DNA of 25,926 nt from a virus, in the IMG/VR virus record IMGVR_UViG_3300027779_000143, positions 1-25,926 of that record; one strand, given 5' to 3'. Position 1 is the first letter of the stretch; each line of letters begins with the position of its first letter. The translations under genes were made by a program, and so were the position numbers. Under the pieces are notes generated by a model. That model was not told the origin of the DNA and made no database searches. It saw nothing but the letters and a program-made list of their open reading frames with translations. This document shows, piece after piece, positions 18,807-25,926 of the stretch.

Positions 18807-19859
18807 ATGAGTAAAATAAATGTAAGAAGTCCATATTTTGTAAATCTATCGACAACAAATCTAACATCTGCTAAAATAGAAATATTAATATATTCTGGTG
18901 CTGTTAATTCTTCATGGCAAGGAAGTCCTCAGTACACTTTAAATTCTACAGCTATAAATGGAAAAGTAAACTTTGAAATTGCTGAACTGATAAAAGATTA
19001 TATCACTGCTTTATTTGATGGATCATTCCCAACCCCATCAGTAACAACTTTAGAAGCGACTACTATATTCGTGGACTATAGAATAACAGAAACAATATTG
19101 ACGACAGCACAAACGCCTGTAGACACTTTAGGTCTTAGGGCATTTTATGGTTATGGTTTCTTTGAAGATGGTTCAAACCCAACGTTTGGTAATGTTTATT
19201 ATTTACAAACAAATAATACAATTATTAAAAACACTAATGAAACAGTAACTATTCCTGTAGATAATACAATAGCGACTAATGTACAATGGGCATATCAAGG
19301 CGCATTAATTTCAACAATTACCACACCATCACAAGCAGACATTCAAGATCAAATTACTTATGTAACAAATACAGGAAATTTTAATGTCGATGAAGCGATA
19401 ATAACTACGGGTGCAAAAACAGTAACCGTTCGAATTCAGTCTTATGACAATTGTAAATACACGCCTTACAAATTAACCTTTATAAACAAGTATGGAGCTT
19501 ATCAAGAAATCTGGATGTTTGCTAACTCACTTTTAAAAATGCAAACAACTCAAACAGATTATAAATCAAATATTCTTACTGATGGTGTTTACACGACAAA
19601 CAATCCGCAAAAGAAAACACTGACTAAAAACGGAAATCAAACTTTGACTTTAAACAGTGATTATTACCCTGAAAGTTATAATGAAATATTTAAACAATTG
19701 TTTTTAAGTGAACAGGTTTGGATTTATTACGATAGTGAAACTCTGGGAATCAATATAGACAGCAAAAACATTGCGTATAAAACAAGTCTTACAGATCGTT
19801 TAATTAATTACACAATAGAGGTAAGTTTTGCTTTTGATACAATTAATAATATAAGATAA
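18807..19859 (+). CDS. Large beta-rich tail-associated protein (flavophage family)
   Basis: 350 aa, Thr/Asn/Ile-rich and almost all beta. Conserved parts include NCKYTPYKLTFINKYGAYQE, IWMFANSLLKMQTTQTDYKS, LNSDYYPESYNEIFKQLFLS, EQVWIYYDSE and the ending LINYTIEVSFAFDTINNIR. I associate this ending with Bacteroidota phages, where the protein is encoded just before a still larger tail protein, as here (no gap). A tail tip or tail-tube accessory role is inferred. No enzymatic motif is seen. Why this family precedes the tape measure gene is not known to me. Confidence 0.65.
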   Translation: MSKINVRSPYFVNLSTTNLTSAKIEILIYSGAVNSSWQGSPQYTLNSTAINGKVNFEIAELIKDYITALFDGSFPTPSVTTLEATTIFVDYRITETILTTAQTPVDTLGLRAFYGYGFFEDGSNPTFGNVYYLQTNNTIIKNTNETVTIPVDNTIATNVQWAYQGALISTITTPSQADIQDQITYVTNTGNFNVDEAIITTGAKTVTVRIQSYDNCKYTPYKLTFINKYGAYQEIWMFANSLLKMQTTQTDYKSNILTDGVYTTNNPQKKTLTKNGNQTLTLNSDYYPESYNEIFKQLFLSEQVWIYYDSETLGINIDSKNIAYKTSLTDRLINYTIEVSFAFDTINNIR

Positions 19860-22100
19860 ATGCAAATAGTTGAATTATATATAAGTAATCAAAGAGTCGA
19901 TCTGTTCAAAGACGAAAGCGTTTCTATTACAGATACTATTATTAATGCTAAAGATATATCTAAAGTTTTTACTTCATTCAGTCAACAGTTTAGTCTTCCC
20001 GCAAGTTCCACGAATAATCTTATTTTCAAACACTATTATAATTGGGATATTGTTGGTGGTTTTGATGCAAGGTTTAAAGTAAGCGCAATACTTAAATTAA
20101 ATGGAATAGATTTTAAAATAGGTAAAGTAAAACTAAACTCTGTTAGTTTAAAAGATAACAAGCCTTATTCTTATAAGGTAGTATTTTATGGAGAAACAGT
20201 TACTTTAAATGATGTGTTAGGGGAAGACAAATTAAGCTTATTGACTTTTGCGGATAAAGTAACTTCAACTACAACGAATTATAATGAAGATGAATTAATA
20301 GACACTACGCAAACTTTTACAACTTCAGTTTCTATTGGAGATAGAGTAACAAACACTACAACTAATGAAGAAACAGTAATAATTCAAATAGATAATAACG
20401 ATACATTAATTTTAAAAGATGACATTTTTCTAGTATCAGGACAAAGTTATGTAATAAGAATAAGTCCTTTTTATGATGTAGATAGCATTTATTATAAGAT
20501 GCAATTAAATACTGTCGCCTATGAACAAAATAGCGTAGTAGCTCCATTAATAACGCATACAAAAAGATTACTTTATGATTCTGTAACCCACACTACTGGA
20601 GATGGTAATTTATATTATCATACAGGAAGTGGCACTAATGATCATGGCGTTTTATGGAGTGATTTAAAATACGCTATTAGAGTAGATACTATTATAAAAG
20701 CAATTACAAACACATATCCAAGTATAATTTTTTCAACTGATTTCTTTAATTTTTCTAATAAAGCGTATTCAGGTTTGTTTATGTGGTTACACAGAAAATC
20801 TGGTGCTGTAGATACGTTATCACAAGTTACAAATTACCCTACGTTAGTTAATTGGAGTTCTGGAGGTGGAGAATGGGGCGGAACTAATGGAACAAATATT
20901 ATTATTAACTCTGACTTTGACGATGCAAGCAGTCAATCATTTAGTTTAGTATTAACTCCAGTAGGTTCAAATCCTTACAATGTTTCTATTACTAAAAATG
21001 GTAATGCTCAATACGAAATATCTGCTCAAACTACTGCCTTAACAGTAACAGCAAATGATTTAGGTGGTATCGGTAGTTTAGCTGGTACTTATCAAATTAC
21101 AATATCTACTTCTGTAGCGATACAGTTTACGGATATTGTAGCAACTCTTACAGCAACAAACGTAGATTATCCATCTGGAAAAACAGAAACACTAAATACA
21201 GGGGTTTTTGATTTATATACTAAACTTGTTTTTGATATTGCTACACAAATACCAGACATGAAAACGCTAGACCTATTAACAGGTCTATTTAAGATGTTCA
21301 ATTTAGTTGCTTATGTTAAAGAAGACGGAAGTATCTATGTCGACACTTTAGATAGCTTTTACGCTACTTCTATCACTTATGACGTTACAAAGTATATAGA
21401 CGTTAAAACAAGCGCTGTGGATGTCGCTTTGCCTTATAGAGAAATAAATTTTCAATATGAAGGAATAGGCAGTTTCTTAACTAAAAAATACACTCAATTA
21501 AATAATGAAGATTGGGGAATAGAACAGTATAATGATAGTACTGAAGGATTAGATGGAGAAATTTATAAAGTTGCAGCTCCTTTTGAACATATGATGTTTG
21601 AAAGATTAGTAAATAGTGCAACGTCAACTAACACCGCTATTGTCTGGGGTTATAGTGTGAACGAAAATAGAGCTCCATACATAGGAAAACCATTATTGTT
21701 TTATCCTAACAATAGATTTAATCAAGGAAATATATCCTTTAGAGCTTCAGGCAGTTTTCCCCACACTTCAATGAATGCATATAGCGTGCCTTTAAACAGT
21801 CCTTATTCAAGCTCATCGACAAGTACTGCAAATTCTAATTTTGGACTTATGATAAATGAGTATACTTTAGATTCTACATTTACAGGAACATTGTATCAAA
21901 ATTATTATAATACTTATATATCTAATTTATTTAAAACAAATTCAAGAATAGTTAAATACACCGCTTACCTCCCACTAAATATAATTCTTAATTACACACT
22001 AGCAGATATTTTTGTAGTAAACGGAAAACAGTTTAGAATAAACAGCCTGAATATAAACTTGACTAATAACAAAAGTAAAATAGAACTGATAACAATATGA
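19860..22100 (+). CDS. Large tail tip / baseplate-like protein (746 aa)
   Basis: The N-terminus MQIVELYISNQRVDLFKDES, SVSITDTIINAKDISKVFTS, FSQQFSLPASSTNNLIFKHY and YNWDIVGGFDARFKVSAILK is highly characteristic of a Bacteroidota phage tail family. The central part (about 300-430) is Gly/Ser/Thr-rich with NVSITKNGNAQYEISAQ, possibly an inserted beta-sandwich. The C-terminal third (TLDSFYATSITYDVTKYIDV, YREINFQYEGIGSFLTKKYT) returns to a shared fold and ends SLNINLTNNKSKIELIT. It probably forms the distal tail or baseplate hub. The stop overlaps a 46-aa gene by 4 nt. Confidence 0.65.
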   Translation: MQIVELYISNQRVDLFKDESVSITDTIINAKDISKVFTSFSQQFSLPASSTNNLIFKHYYNWDIVGGFDARFKVSAILKLNGIDFKIGKVKLNSVSLKDNKPYSYKVVFYGETVTLNDVLGEDKLSLLTFADKVTSTTTNYNEDELIDTTQTFTTSVSIGDRVTNTTTNEETVIIQIDNNDTLILKDDIFLVSGQSYVIRISPFYDVDSIYYKMQLNTVAYEQNSVVAPLITHTKRLLYDSVTHTTGDGNLYYHTGSGTNDHGVLWSDLKYAIRVDTIIKAITNTYPSIIFSTDFFNFSNKAYSGLFMWLHRKSGAVDTLSQVTNYPTLVNWSSGGGEWGGTNGTNIIINSDFDDASSQSFSLVLTPVGSNPYNVSITKNGNAQYEISAQTTALTVTANDLGGIGSLAGTYQITISTSVAIQFTDIVATLTATNVDYPSGKTETLNTGVFDLYTKLVFDIATQIPDMKTLDLLTGLFKMFNLVAYVKEDGSIYVDTLDSFYATSITYDVTKYIDVKTSAVDVALPYREINFQYEGIGSFLTKKYTQLNNEDWGIEQYNDSTEGLDGEIYKVAAPFEHMMFERLVNSATSTNTAIVWGYSVNENRAPYIGKPLLFYPNNRFNQGNISFRASGSFPHTSMNAYSVPLNSPYSSSSTSTANSNFGLMINEYTLDSTFTGTLYQNYYNTYISNLFKTNSRIVKYTAYLPLNIILNYTLADIFVVNGKQFRINSLNINLTNNKSKIELITI

Positions 22101-22237
22101 TTGTATTAAAATTATTAAACATAGATAATTTTTATGGTGTCAATGAAACTGTAGAAATAGCAAAAGGCAAAAACAAAATACCAGAATCTTTTAAAGAGGG
22201 TTTTCATCAAATTAAAAGAAAAATCAAATGGCAATAA
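22097..22237 (+). CDS. Small hypothetical protein upstream of the tape measure
   Basis: 46 aa from ATG at 22097 (overlapping the preceding stop) to TAA at 22235-22237, itself overlapping the tape measure start by 10 nt. Sequence MIVLKLLNIDNFYGVNETVE, IAKGKNKIPESFKEGFHQIK, RKIKW. Overlaps on both sides indicate tight translational coupling. No family recognised. A small tail chaperone or regulator of tape measure translation is only a guess. Confidence 0.5.
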   Translation: MIVLKLLNIDNFYGVNETVEIAKGKNKIPESFKEGFHQIKRKIKWQ

Positions 22238-24288
22238 AAAGAACGATTGTAATAAGTGCGGAAACTAAAGCAGCGCAGAAATCAGTAGATGAATTAACGG
22301 AGCAGTTAGAAATTCAGGATAAAGTTATTTTAAAACTTACTGACGATCAGGAAAAATACGAAGATAAATTACAAGACATAAGCAAGACTAATTTTGCGGG
22401 ACAGAAAAAATATAATGACTTACTTAAAAAAACCAATAGAGAACTTAAGAAAGAAGTAAAAGCAAAAAGAACACTTGAAGCAGAGCAAAAGAAAGCAAAT
22501 AAAACTTTAGCAGAAACAACTAAAAAGCAAAACAAGTTATCTGGTGTCATGGGAGAACTTGACAAGCTTACAGGTGGTGCAATTTCATCCTTTGGTAGAT
22601 TCTACACAAGCATAATGACGGCTGTCAAAGGAATGAGTCTTTTAAAAATTGCTTGGATAGCCAGTGGAATTGGTGCTTTTGTCGTTCTTGTTACTTCATT
22701 GGTTGCAGCTTTTAAAAGAAGTGAAGAAGGACAAGAAAAATTACAAGTAGGCTTGGCGATGCTTGGAGCAGTAGTCAATCAAATCTTGGATGCATTTGCA
22801 AATTTAGGCACTGCGATATTTGATGCTATAACAAATCCTAAACAAGCACTTATTGATTTTAAAGATGCTTTTGTTGAAAATGTTACAAACAGAATTTCTT
22901 CAGCAATAGAAACAATTGGTTTTTTAGGTAGCGCAATTAAAAAAGTATTAAAACGAGATTTTTCTGGTGCGATGGAAGACGCCAAAAAAGCTGGTAGCTC
23001 TTACATTGATACAATGACAGGAGTCAAAAACACTATTGACAAAGTCTCCGATTCAGTAACTGGCCTTGTAGATGAAACACTCTCTGAGGTTTCTGCAATG
23101 GCTCAAGTCACTAAAGCAAGACAAAAAGCACATCATATAGAAAGAGAGCTACAAGTCGAAAGAGCGAAAGCAGATAGAAAGATTAACGAGATAAGATTAC
23201 AAGCAGAAGACAGGGTAAATAATACAGCTACAGAAAGAGTTAAATTATTAAGAAAGGCACAAGCGATAGAAGAAGAAATTACTAACAAAGAAATTGCTGC
23301 TAAACAGCTTTTAATTCAGGCTCAAGAGCTTGAAATGGAGCAAGGTCTTAATAATATCGCAGCAAAAGACAAGCTTGCTAAACTTAAAGCAGAAGAAATA
23401 AAATTAGACACTAAAAAATTAAGAAGTCAACGTTTACTTCAAACGCAAATTACAACTGCTTTAAATGAAGAAATAGCAGCACAGAAAGTAATTACTGATC
23501 TAGCGGCTGCGAAGATTTTAAAAGCTGAAGAAGATGAAAAAGCGAAGATTTTAAAAGCTGAAGAAGATGAAAAAACACGCTTACAAAGTATAAAAGACAT
23601 TCAAGATGAATTTCAGCAATCTGTTGAAGAAGAAAGAGCTGTTAAAGAAGAAGAAAAAGCAATACTTCAAAAAGAAAAAGAACTTCAAGCTCTTGAAGAT
23701 TTAAATGCTACAGAAGAACAAAAAGCGGCTATTATCGCTTACTGGGATAATAAGATTTTAGATGGCAAAGAAGCTGATGCAGAAGAACAAAAAAAATTAG
23801 ATGAAGCTGTTAAAACTGCAAAACTAGGAATCGCTAAAAATACAATGGCACTAATTGGTGAAATTGCTGGTAAAGGTAGCAAGATTGGAAAAGCAATGGC
23901 AATAGGTCAAGCAACAATCAGCGGTTATCAAGGTGTTCAAAACGCTTTCACTACTGCAAACGCAAACGTTGGTTTAACAGCGGCATTTCCAGCTTATCCA
24001 TATATACAGGCGGGTTTGGCTGGTGCTTTTGCAGCCGTTAATATTCAAAAAATAGCTTCTTCAAATCCATCAGGATCAAGCAGTACAGCGGGATTAACTT
24101 CTGTTGCTTCTGCTGGTGCTCAAGCTCCTTCCTTTAATATAGTAGGTCAAAGCGGTTCAAATCAAATAGCTTCAGCACTAGGCGAACAACAGCAAACACC
24201 TATACAAGCGTATGTAGTTTCACAAGATGTGACTACTGCACAGAGTTTAGAAAATGGCATAATTCAAGGCGCAACACTAGGCGGTTAA
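22228..24288 (+). CDS. Tape measure protein
   Basis: 686 aa. N-terminal 110 residues are a charged coiled coil (DELTEQLEIQDKVILKLTDD ... EQKKANKTLAETTKKQNK). A hydrophobic segment follows at about 136-162 (MSLLKIAWIASGIGAFVVLV) and a second at about 172-200 (LQVGLAMLGAVVNQI). A long Lys/Glu/Ala coiled coil spans about 290-560, and the C-terminus is Ala/Gly/Ser-rich (AGLAGAFAAVNIQKIAS). This order is typical of siphovirus or myovirus tape measures, which set tail length and help DNA passage. Using the usual 1.5 angstrom per residue, the tail would be roughly 100 nm (inference). A perfect 33-bp tandem duplication (23509-23574) adds 11 residues to the coiled coil. Confidence 0.85.
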   Translation: MAIKRTIVISAETKAAQKSVDELTEQLEIQDKVILKLTDDQEKYEDKLQDISKTNFAGQKKYNDLLKKTNRELKKEVKAKRTLEAEQKKANKTLAETTKKQNKLSGVMGELDKLTGGAISSFGRFYTSIMTAVKGMSLLKIAWIASGIGAFVVLVTSLVAAFKRSEEGQEKLQVGLAMLGAVVNQILDAFANLGTAIFDAITNPKQALIDFKDAFVENVTNRISSAIETIGFLGSAIKKVLKRDFSGAMEDAKKAGSSYIDTMTGVKNTIDKVSDSVTGLVDETLSEVSAMAQVTKARQKAHHIERELQVERAKADRKINEIRLQAEDRVNNTATERVKLLRKAQAIEEEITNKEIAAKQLLIQAQELEMEQGLNNIAAKDKLAKLKAEEIKLDTKKLRSQRLLQTQITTALNEEIAAQKVITDLAAAKILKAEEDEKAKILKAEEDEKTRLQSIKDIQDEFQQSVEEERAVKEEEKAILQKEKELQALEDLNATEEQKAAIIAYWDNKILDGKEADAEEQKKLDEAVKTAKLGIAKNTMALIGEIAGKGSKIGKAMAIGQATISGYQGVQNAFTTANANVGLTAAFPAYPYIQAGLAGAFAAVNIQKIASSNPSGSSSTAGLTSVASAGAQAPSFNIVGQSGSNQIASALGEQQQTPIQAYVVSQDVTTAQSLENGIIQGATLGG
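23509..23574 (+). repeat. Perfect 33-bp tandem duplication in the tape measure gene
   Basis: Two identical 33-bp units (23509-23541 and 23542-23574) encode AKILKAEEDEK twice. Eleven residues equal one hendecad, so the coiled coil stays in register. Slippage here would lengthen or shorten the tape measure in 11-residue steps. Confidence 0.85.
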
Positions 24289-24337
24289 TAAAACAATAAA
24301 GAAGAAATCATGTTTATATTAAAATACAATTTATAAA

Positions 24338-24955
24338 ATGGATATAATAGAATTAGTAATTGACGAAAACGAAGAACTATCTGGAATAGAAGCTATTTCG
24401 GTGGTTTCAGCACCAGCAATAGAAGAAAATTTTTTAGCACTTAAAAACGAAGAACAAATAAGACTTGCTGAAGTATCAAAAGAGAAGCGTATTTTGATGG
24501 GGGCGGCACTAATTCCCGACCGACCGATCTATCGCAAGAATGGAGAACAAGAATTTTATATTTTCTTCTCTAAAGAGACTGTTTCTAAAGCATCACAGAT
24601 GTATTTAAAAGCTGGCAATCAAGGTCAGGCTACTATGGAGCATACAGAAGAAAAACTAGAAGGCATGACAGTAGTTGAGTCTTGGATAATAGAAGATTCT
24701 GTTCATGATAAATCGCGAAAGTATGGTTTGGATTTACCTTTAGGCACGTGGATGGTTTCCATGAAAATCGATAATGATGACATCTGGAACAATTATGTAA
24801 AACAAAATAAAATAGTGGGGTTTTCTATAGAAGGCTATTTTGCGGATCGATTAAACAATAAAGTAAAAGAAAATAAAACAGATCAATTAACTGAAGAAGA
24901 TAAACTACTAAAAAATATTATAGATGTACTCAAGGAATCGAACACCAACGCCTAG
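24338..24955 (+). CDS. XkdF-like prohead maturation protease
   Basis: 205 aa. The series ISVVSAPAIEENFLALK, RILMGAALIPDRPIYRKNGE, EFYIFFSKETVSKASQMYLK, TMEHTEEKLEGMTVVESWII, EDSVHDKSRKYGLDLPLGTW and NKIVGFSIEGYFADRL is that of the phage XkdF-type serine protease (Peptidase_S78_2-like). H102 in TMEHTEE and S163 in GFSIEGYF are the likely catalytic residues. It cleaves scaffold and capsid N-termini during head maturation. It lies two genes before the scaffold and three before the capsid gene. The 3' end overlaps a small gene by 32 nt. Confidence 0.82.
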   Translation: MDIIELVIDENEELSGIEAISVVSAPAIEENFLALKNEEQIRLAEVSKEKRILMGAALIPDRPIYRKNGEQEFYIFFSKETVSKASQMYLKAGNQGQATMEHTEEKLEGMTVVESWIIEDSVHDKSRKYGLDLPLGTWMVSMKIDNDDIWNNYVKQNKIVGFSIEGYFADRLNNKVKENKTDQLTEEDKLLKNIIDVLKESNTNA

Positions 24956-25163
24956 CAGAACATCTCCAGTAGGTGGTAGAAGGGGATGTCTTTGCAAAAA
25001 CAATACTTATAATTCTAAATGCTGCAATGGTAATTTACAGAATCAAGGAATTGGTGCAACAACAGGACAGAACACTCCCACCGTGTTATTTGAAATACTT
25101 GCTGAAAATGGAGACTATCTTTTAACGGAAAACAAAGAATTTCTAGTAACTGAATTTCAATAA
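24924..25163 (+). CDS. Small Cys/Gly-rich phage protein (CLC...KCCNG...QGIG)
   Basis: 79 aa. The N-terminal half reads SRTSPVGGRRGCLCKNNTYN, SKCCNGNLQNQGIG, a signature I associate with Bacteroidota phages and sometimes prophages near capsid genes. Four cysteines (C-x-C-x8-CC) could bind metal or form cross-links. The C-terminal half has two units of the LLTENG type (EILAENGDYLLTENKEFLVT), a short beta repeat. It begins inside the protease gene (32-nt overlap). Function unknown; head decoration or assembly is suggested only by position. Confidence 0.65.
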   Translation: MYSRNRTPTPSRTSPVGGRRGCLCKNNTYNSKCCNGNLQNQGIGATTGQNTPTVLFEILAENGDYLLTENKEFLVTEFQ

Positions 25164-25259
25164 AACAATATTTAAAATCAGGTTAAAACGCTTGAATTTA
25201 CAACAGAAACTTACAATGTCGGTTTATATTATAATTGTAATTAATAAACATTTATATAT
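25164..25259 (+). other. Non-coding gap with a coding-like remnant
   Basis: No gene with a proper start. From about 25189 to 25245 one frame reads TLEFTTETYNVGLYYNCN before a stop, which looks protein-like but lacks an ATG and is cut off upstream by a stop at 25173-25175. It may be a decayed end of a relative of the preceding gene. No terminator is seen. Confidence 0.35.
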
Positions 25260-25847
25260 ATGAACTCAAAAGAAACTTTAAACAAAGTTAAAACTTTACT
25301 TGGTTTAGAAATTAAACTTGAAGAACGCAAGCTTGAAAATGGCACACGTTTTGAAAGTGAGGTTTTTGAAAAAGGTAGAGAGGTTTTTATCGTGACAGAT
25401 GAAGACGAAAGAATTCCCGTACCAGCGGGAGATTACATCTTGGACGATGGAATGATGCTAGTCGTTAAAGAAGACGGAATCATTGACCAAGTCAAAGAAC
25501 AAGTCGAAGAAGAAGTTAAAGAAGAAGTTGAAGCACCTGTTGAAGAAGAAGTCGATGCAGCGGATGAAGAAGCTGAAGTTGGCGATTGGAAAGGAATGGA
25601 AATTAGAATTAAAAACCTTGAAGATGCTATCGCTGATCTTAAATCCAGAGATGGAGAAAAAGAAGATTTTGACACTGACGAAGGAACTTTAAAAACTAGA
25701 ACAGTAACTGAAAAGTTTTCTGAAACTTCAGAAGTAATTAATCACAATCCTGAGAATAAAAGTAAAACAGAAATGCATACTTACGCTCAAAACAGACCGA
25801 TGAGTACTCAAGACAGAGTATTCGCGAAATTATTTAATAACAATTAA
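25260..25847 (+). CDS. Capsid scaffold-like acidic protein
   Basis: 195 aa. Residues 1-70 are a small beta domain (LLGLEIKLEERKLENGTRFE, EVFIVTDEDERIPVPAGDYI, LDDGMMLVVKEDGI), followed by a Glu/Val-rich stretch (EQVEEEVKEEVEAPVEEEVD) and a helical coiled-coil part (WKGMEIRIKNLEDAIADLK). The C-terminus NHNPENKSKTEMHTYAQNRP then MSTQDRVFAKLF is a conserved tail of this Bacteroidota phage family. It lies 18 nt before the capsid start, in the usual scaffold position, and would guide capsid assembly before cleavage by the XkdF-like protease. The scaffold role is inference from position and composition. Confidence 0.72.
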   Translation: MNSKETLNKVKTLLGLEIKLEERKLENGTRFESEVFEKGREVFIVTDEDERIPVPAGDYILDDGMMLVVKEDGIIDQVKEQVEEEVKEEVEAPVEEEVDAADEEAEVGDWKGMEIRIKNLEDAIADLKSRDGEKEDFDTDEGTLKTRTVTEKFSETSEVINHNPENKSKTEMHTYAQNRPMSTQDRVFAKLFNNN

Positions 25848-25865
25848 AATTTAAAAATTAAAATT

Positions 25866-25926
25866 ATGTCAAAAAGAACAGACTTAGCAACTGCTGTAAC
25901 AATTTCTTCCACATATGCTGGGGAAT
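25866..25926 (+). CDS. Major capsid protein, N-terminal end only
   Basis: The 20 visible codons read MSKRTDLATAVTISSTYAGE, and the window ends there. The start 'tatttTINSTYAGE'-like (T-x-I-x-S-T-Y-A-G-E) is the opening I associate with major capsid proteins in flavobacterial phages, and the upstream scaffold-like gene supports it. The leader AAAATTAAAATTATG is A-rich like those of other genes here. The call rests on a short segment and neighbours. Confidence 0.65.
   Translation, partial: MSKRTDLATAVTISSTYAGE

Noticed and set aside
25433-25692. Ser-rich minus-strand and Lys-rich plus-strand open frames inside the scaffold gene
   Set aside because: Both are frame shadows of the Glu/Val repeat in the scaffold gene, which has conserved ends and proper neighbours.
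1-25926. CRISPR array, insertion sequence or diversity-generating retroelement
   Set aside because: No spaced repeats of CRISPR size, no transposase, no reverse transcriptase and no template/variable repeat pair were found. The repeats present are att arms, decamers and small duplications.

Overview
The window is a contiguous piece of a temperate tailed-phage genome (Caudoviricetes) whose host is very probably a member of Bacteroidota, most likely a flavobacterium. The reasons are the low GC content (about one third by eye), A-rich leaders of the TAATTATG type in place of Shine-Dalgarno sequences, a TTTG-N19-TAnnTTTG promoter, and many protein families that I know mainly from flavobacterial phages. 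Gene-to-gene overlaps of the ATGA or TAATG type are common and nearly all genes run on the + strand.

Layout. (1) 1-1501: the end of a tail-fibre/lectin-like protein, then a two-gene cassette present twice in tandem. (2) 1503-3384: lysis region (single-TM protein, M15-type endolysin, GTA-type holin) followed by a metallophosphoesterase. (3) 3397-3655: an apparently complete attP. It has a tRNA 3' end as core, 12-bp arm-type repeats on both sides, and a minus-strand terminator just beyond the tRNA end. (4) 3655-5759: tyrosine integrase, a small minus-strand gene and a minus-strand CI-like repressor. (5) 5760-12097: divergent control region and a long early operon. It encodes DNA-binding proteins, an SSB-like protein with a DDLPF tip, a DnaA-domain-IV-like protein, a DUF1376-type initiator, a DUF6633-like protein, a protein ending in a DnaX/tau-like domain, a DUF1064 nuclease and a sigma-like factor. 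(6) 12098-15041: ParB-methyltransferase fusion, terminase small and large subunits. (7) 15104-16952: small genes, decamer repeats with a terminator, and a second sigma-like factor. (8) 17035-25926: virion genes in the order tail-chaperone-like pair with a -1 frameshift, neck/tail-completion proteins, two large tail proteins, tape measure, XkdF-like protease, scaffold, and the start of the major capsid protein.

Because lysis genes lie on one side of the att site and integrase, immunity, replication and packaging genes on the other, with no host DNA, the sequence is best read as the free (circular or permuted) form of the phage, not an integrated prophage.

The points most worth following are a programmed -1 frameshift with about 190 nt of dual-coding sequence (17487-17747), a probable mimic of the host replicase tau C-terminus (9554-10051), two different sigma-like proteins placed before the packaging and virion modules, and the complete attP with integrase arm sites inside the integrase leader. 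No portal gene is visible, and the tail genes precede the capsid genes. All functional calls come from reading the sequence and remembered family signatures; no database search was run.
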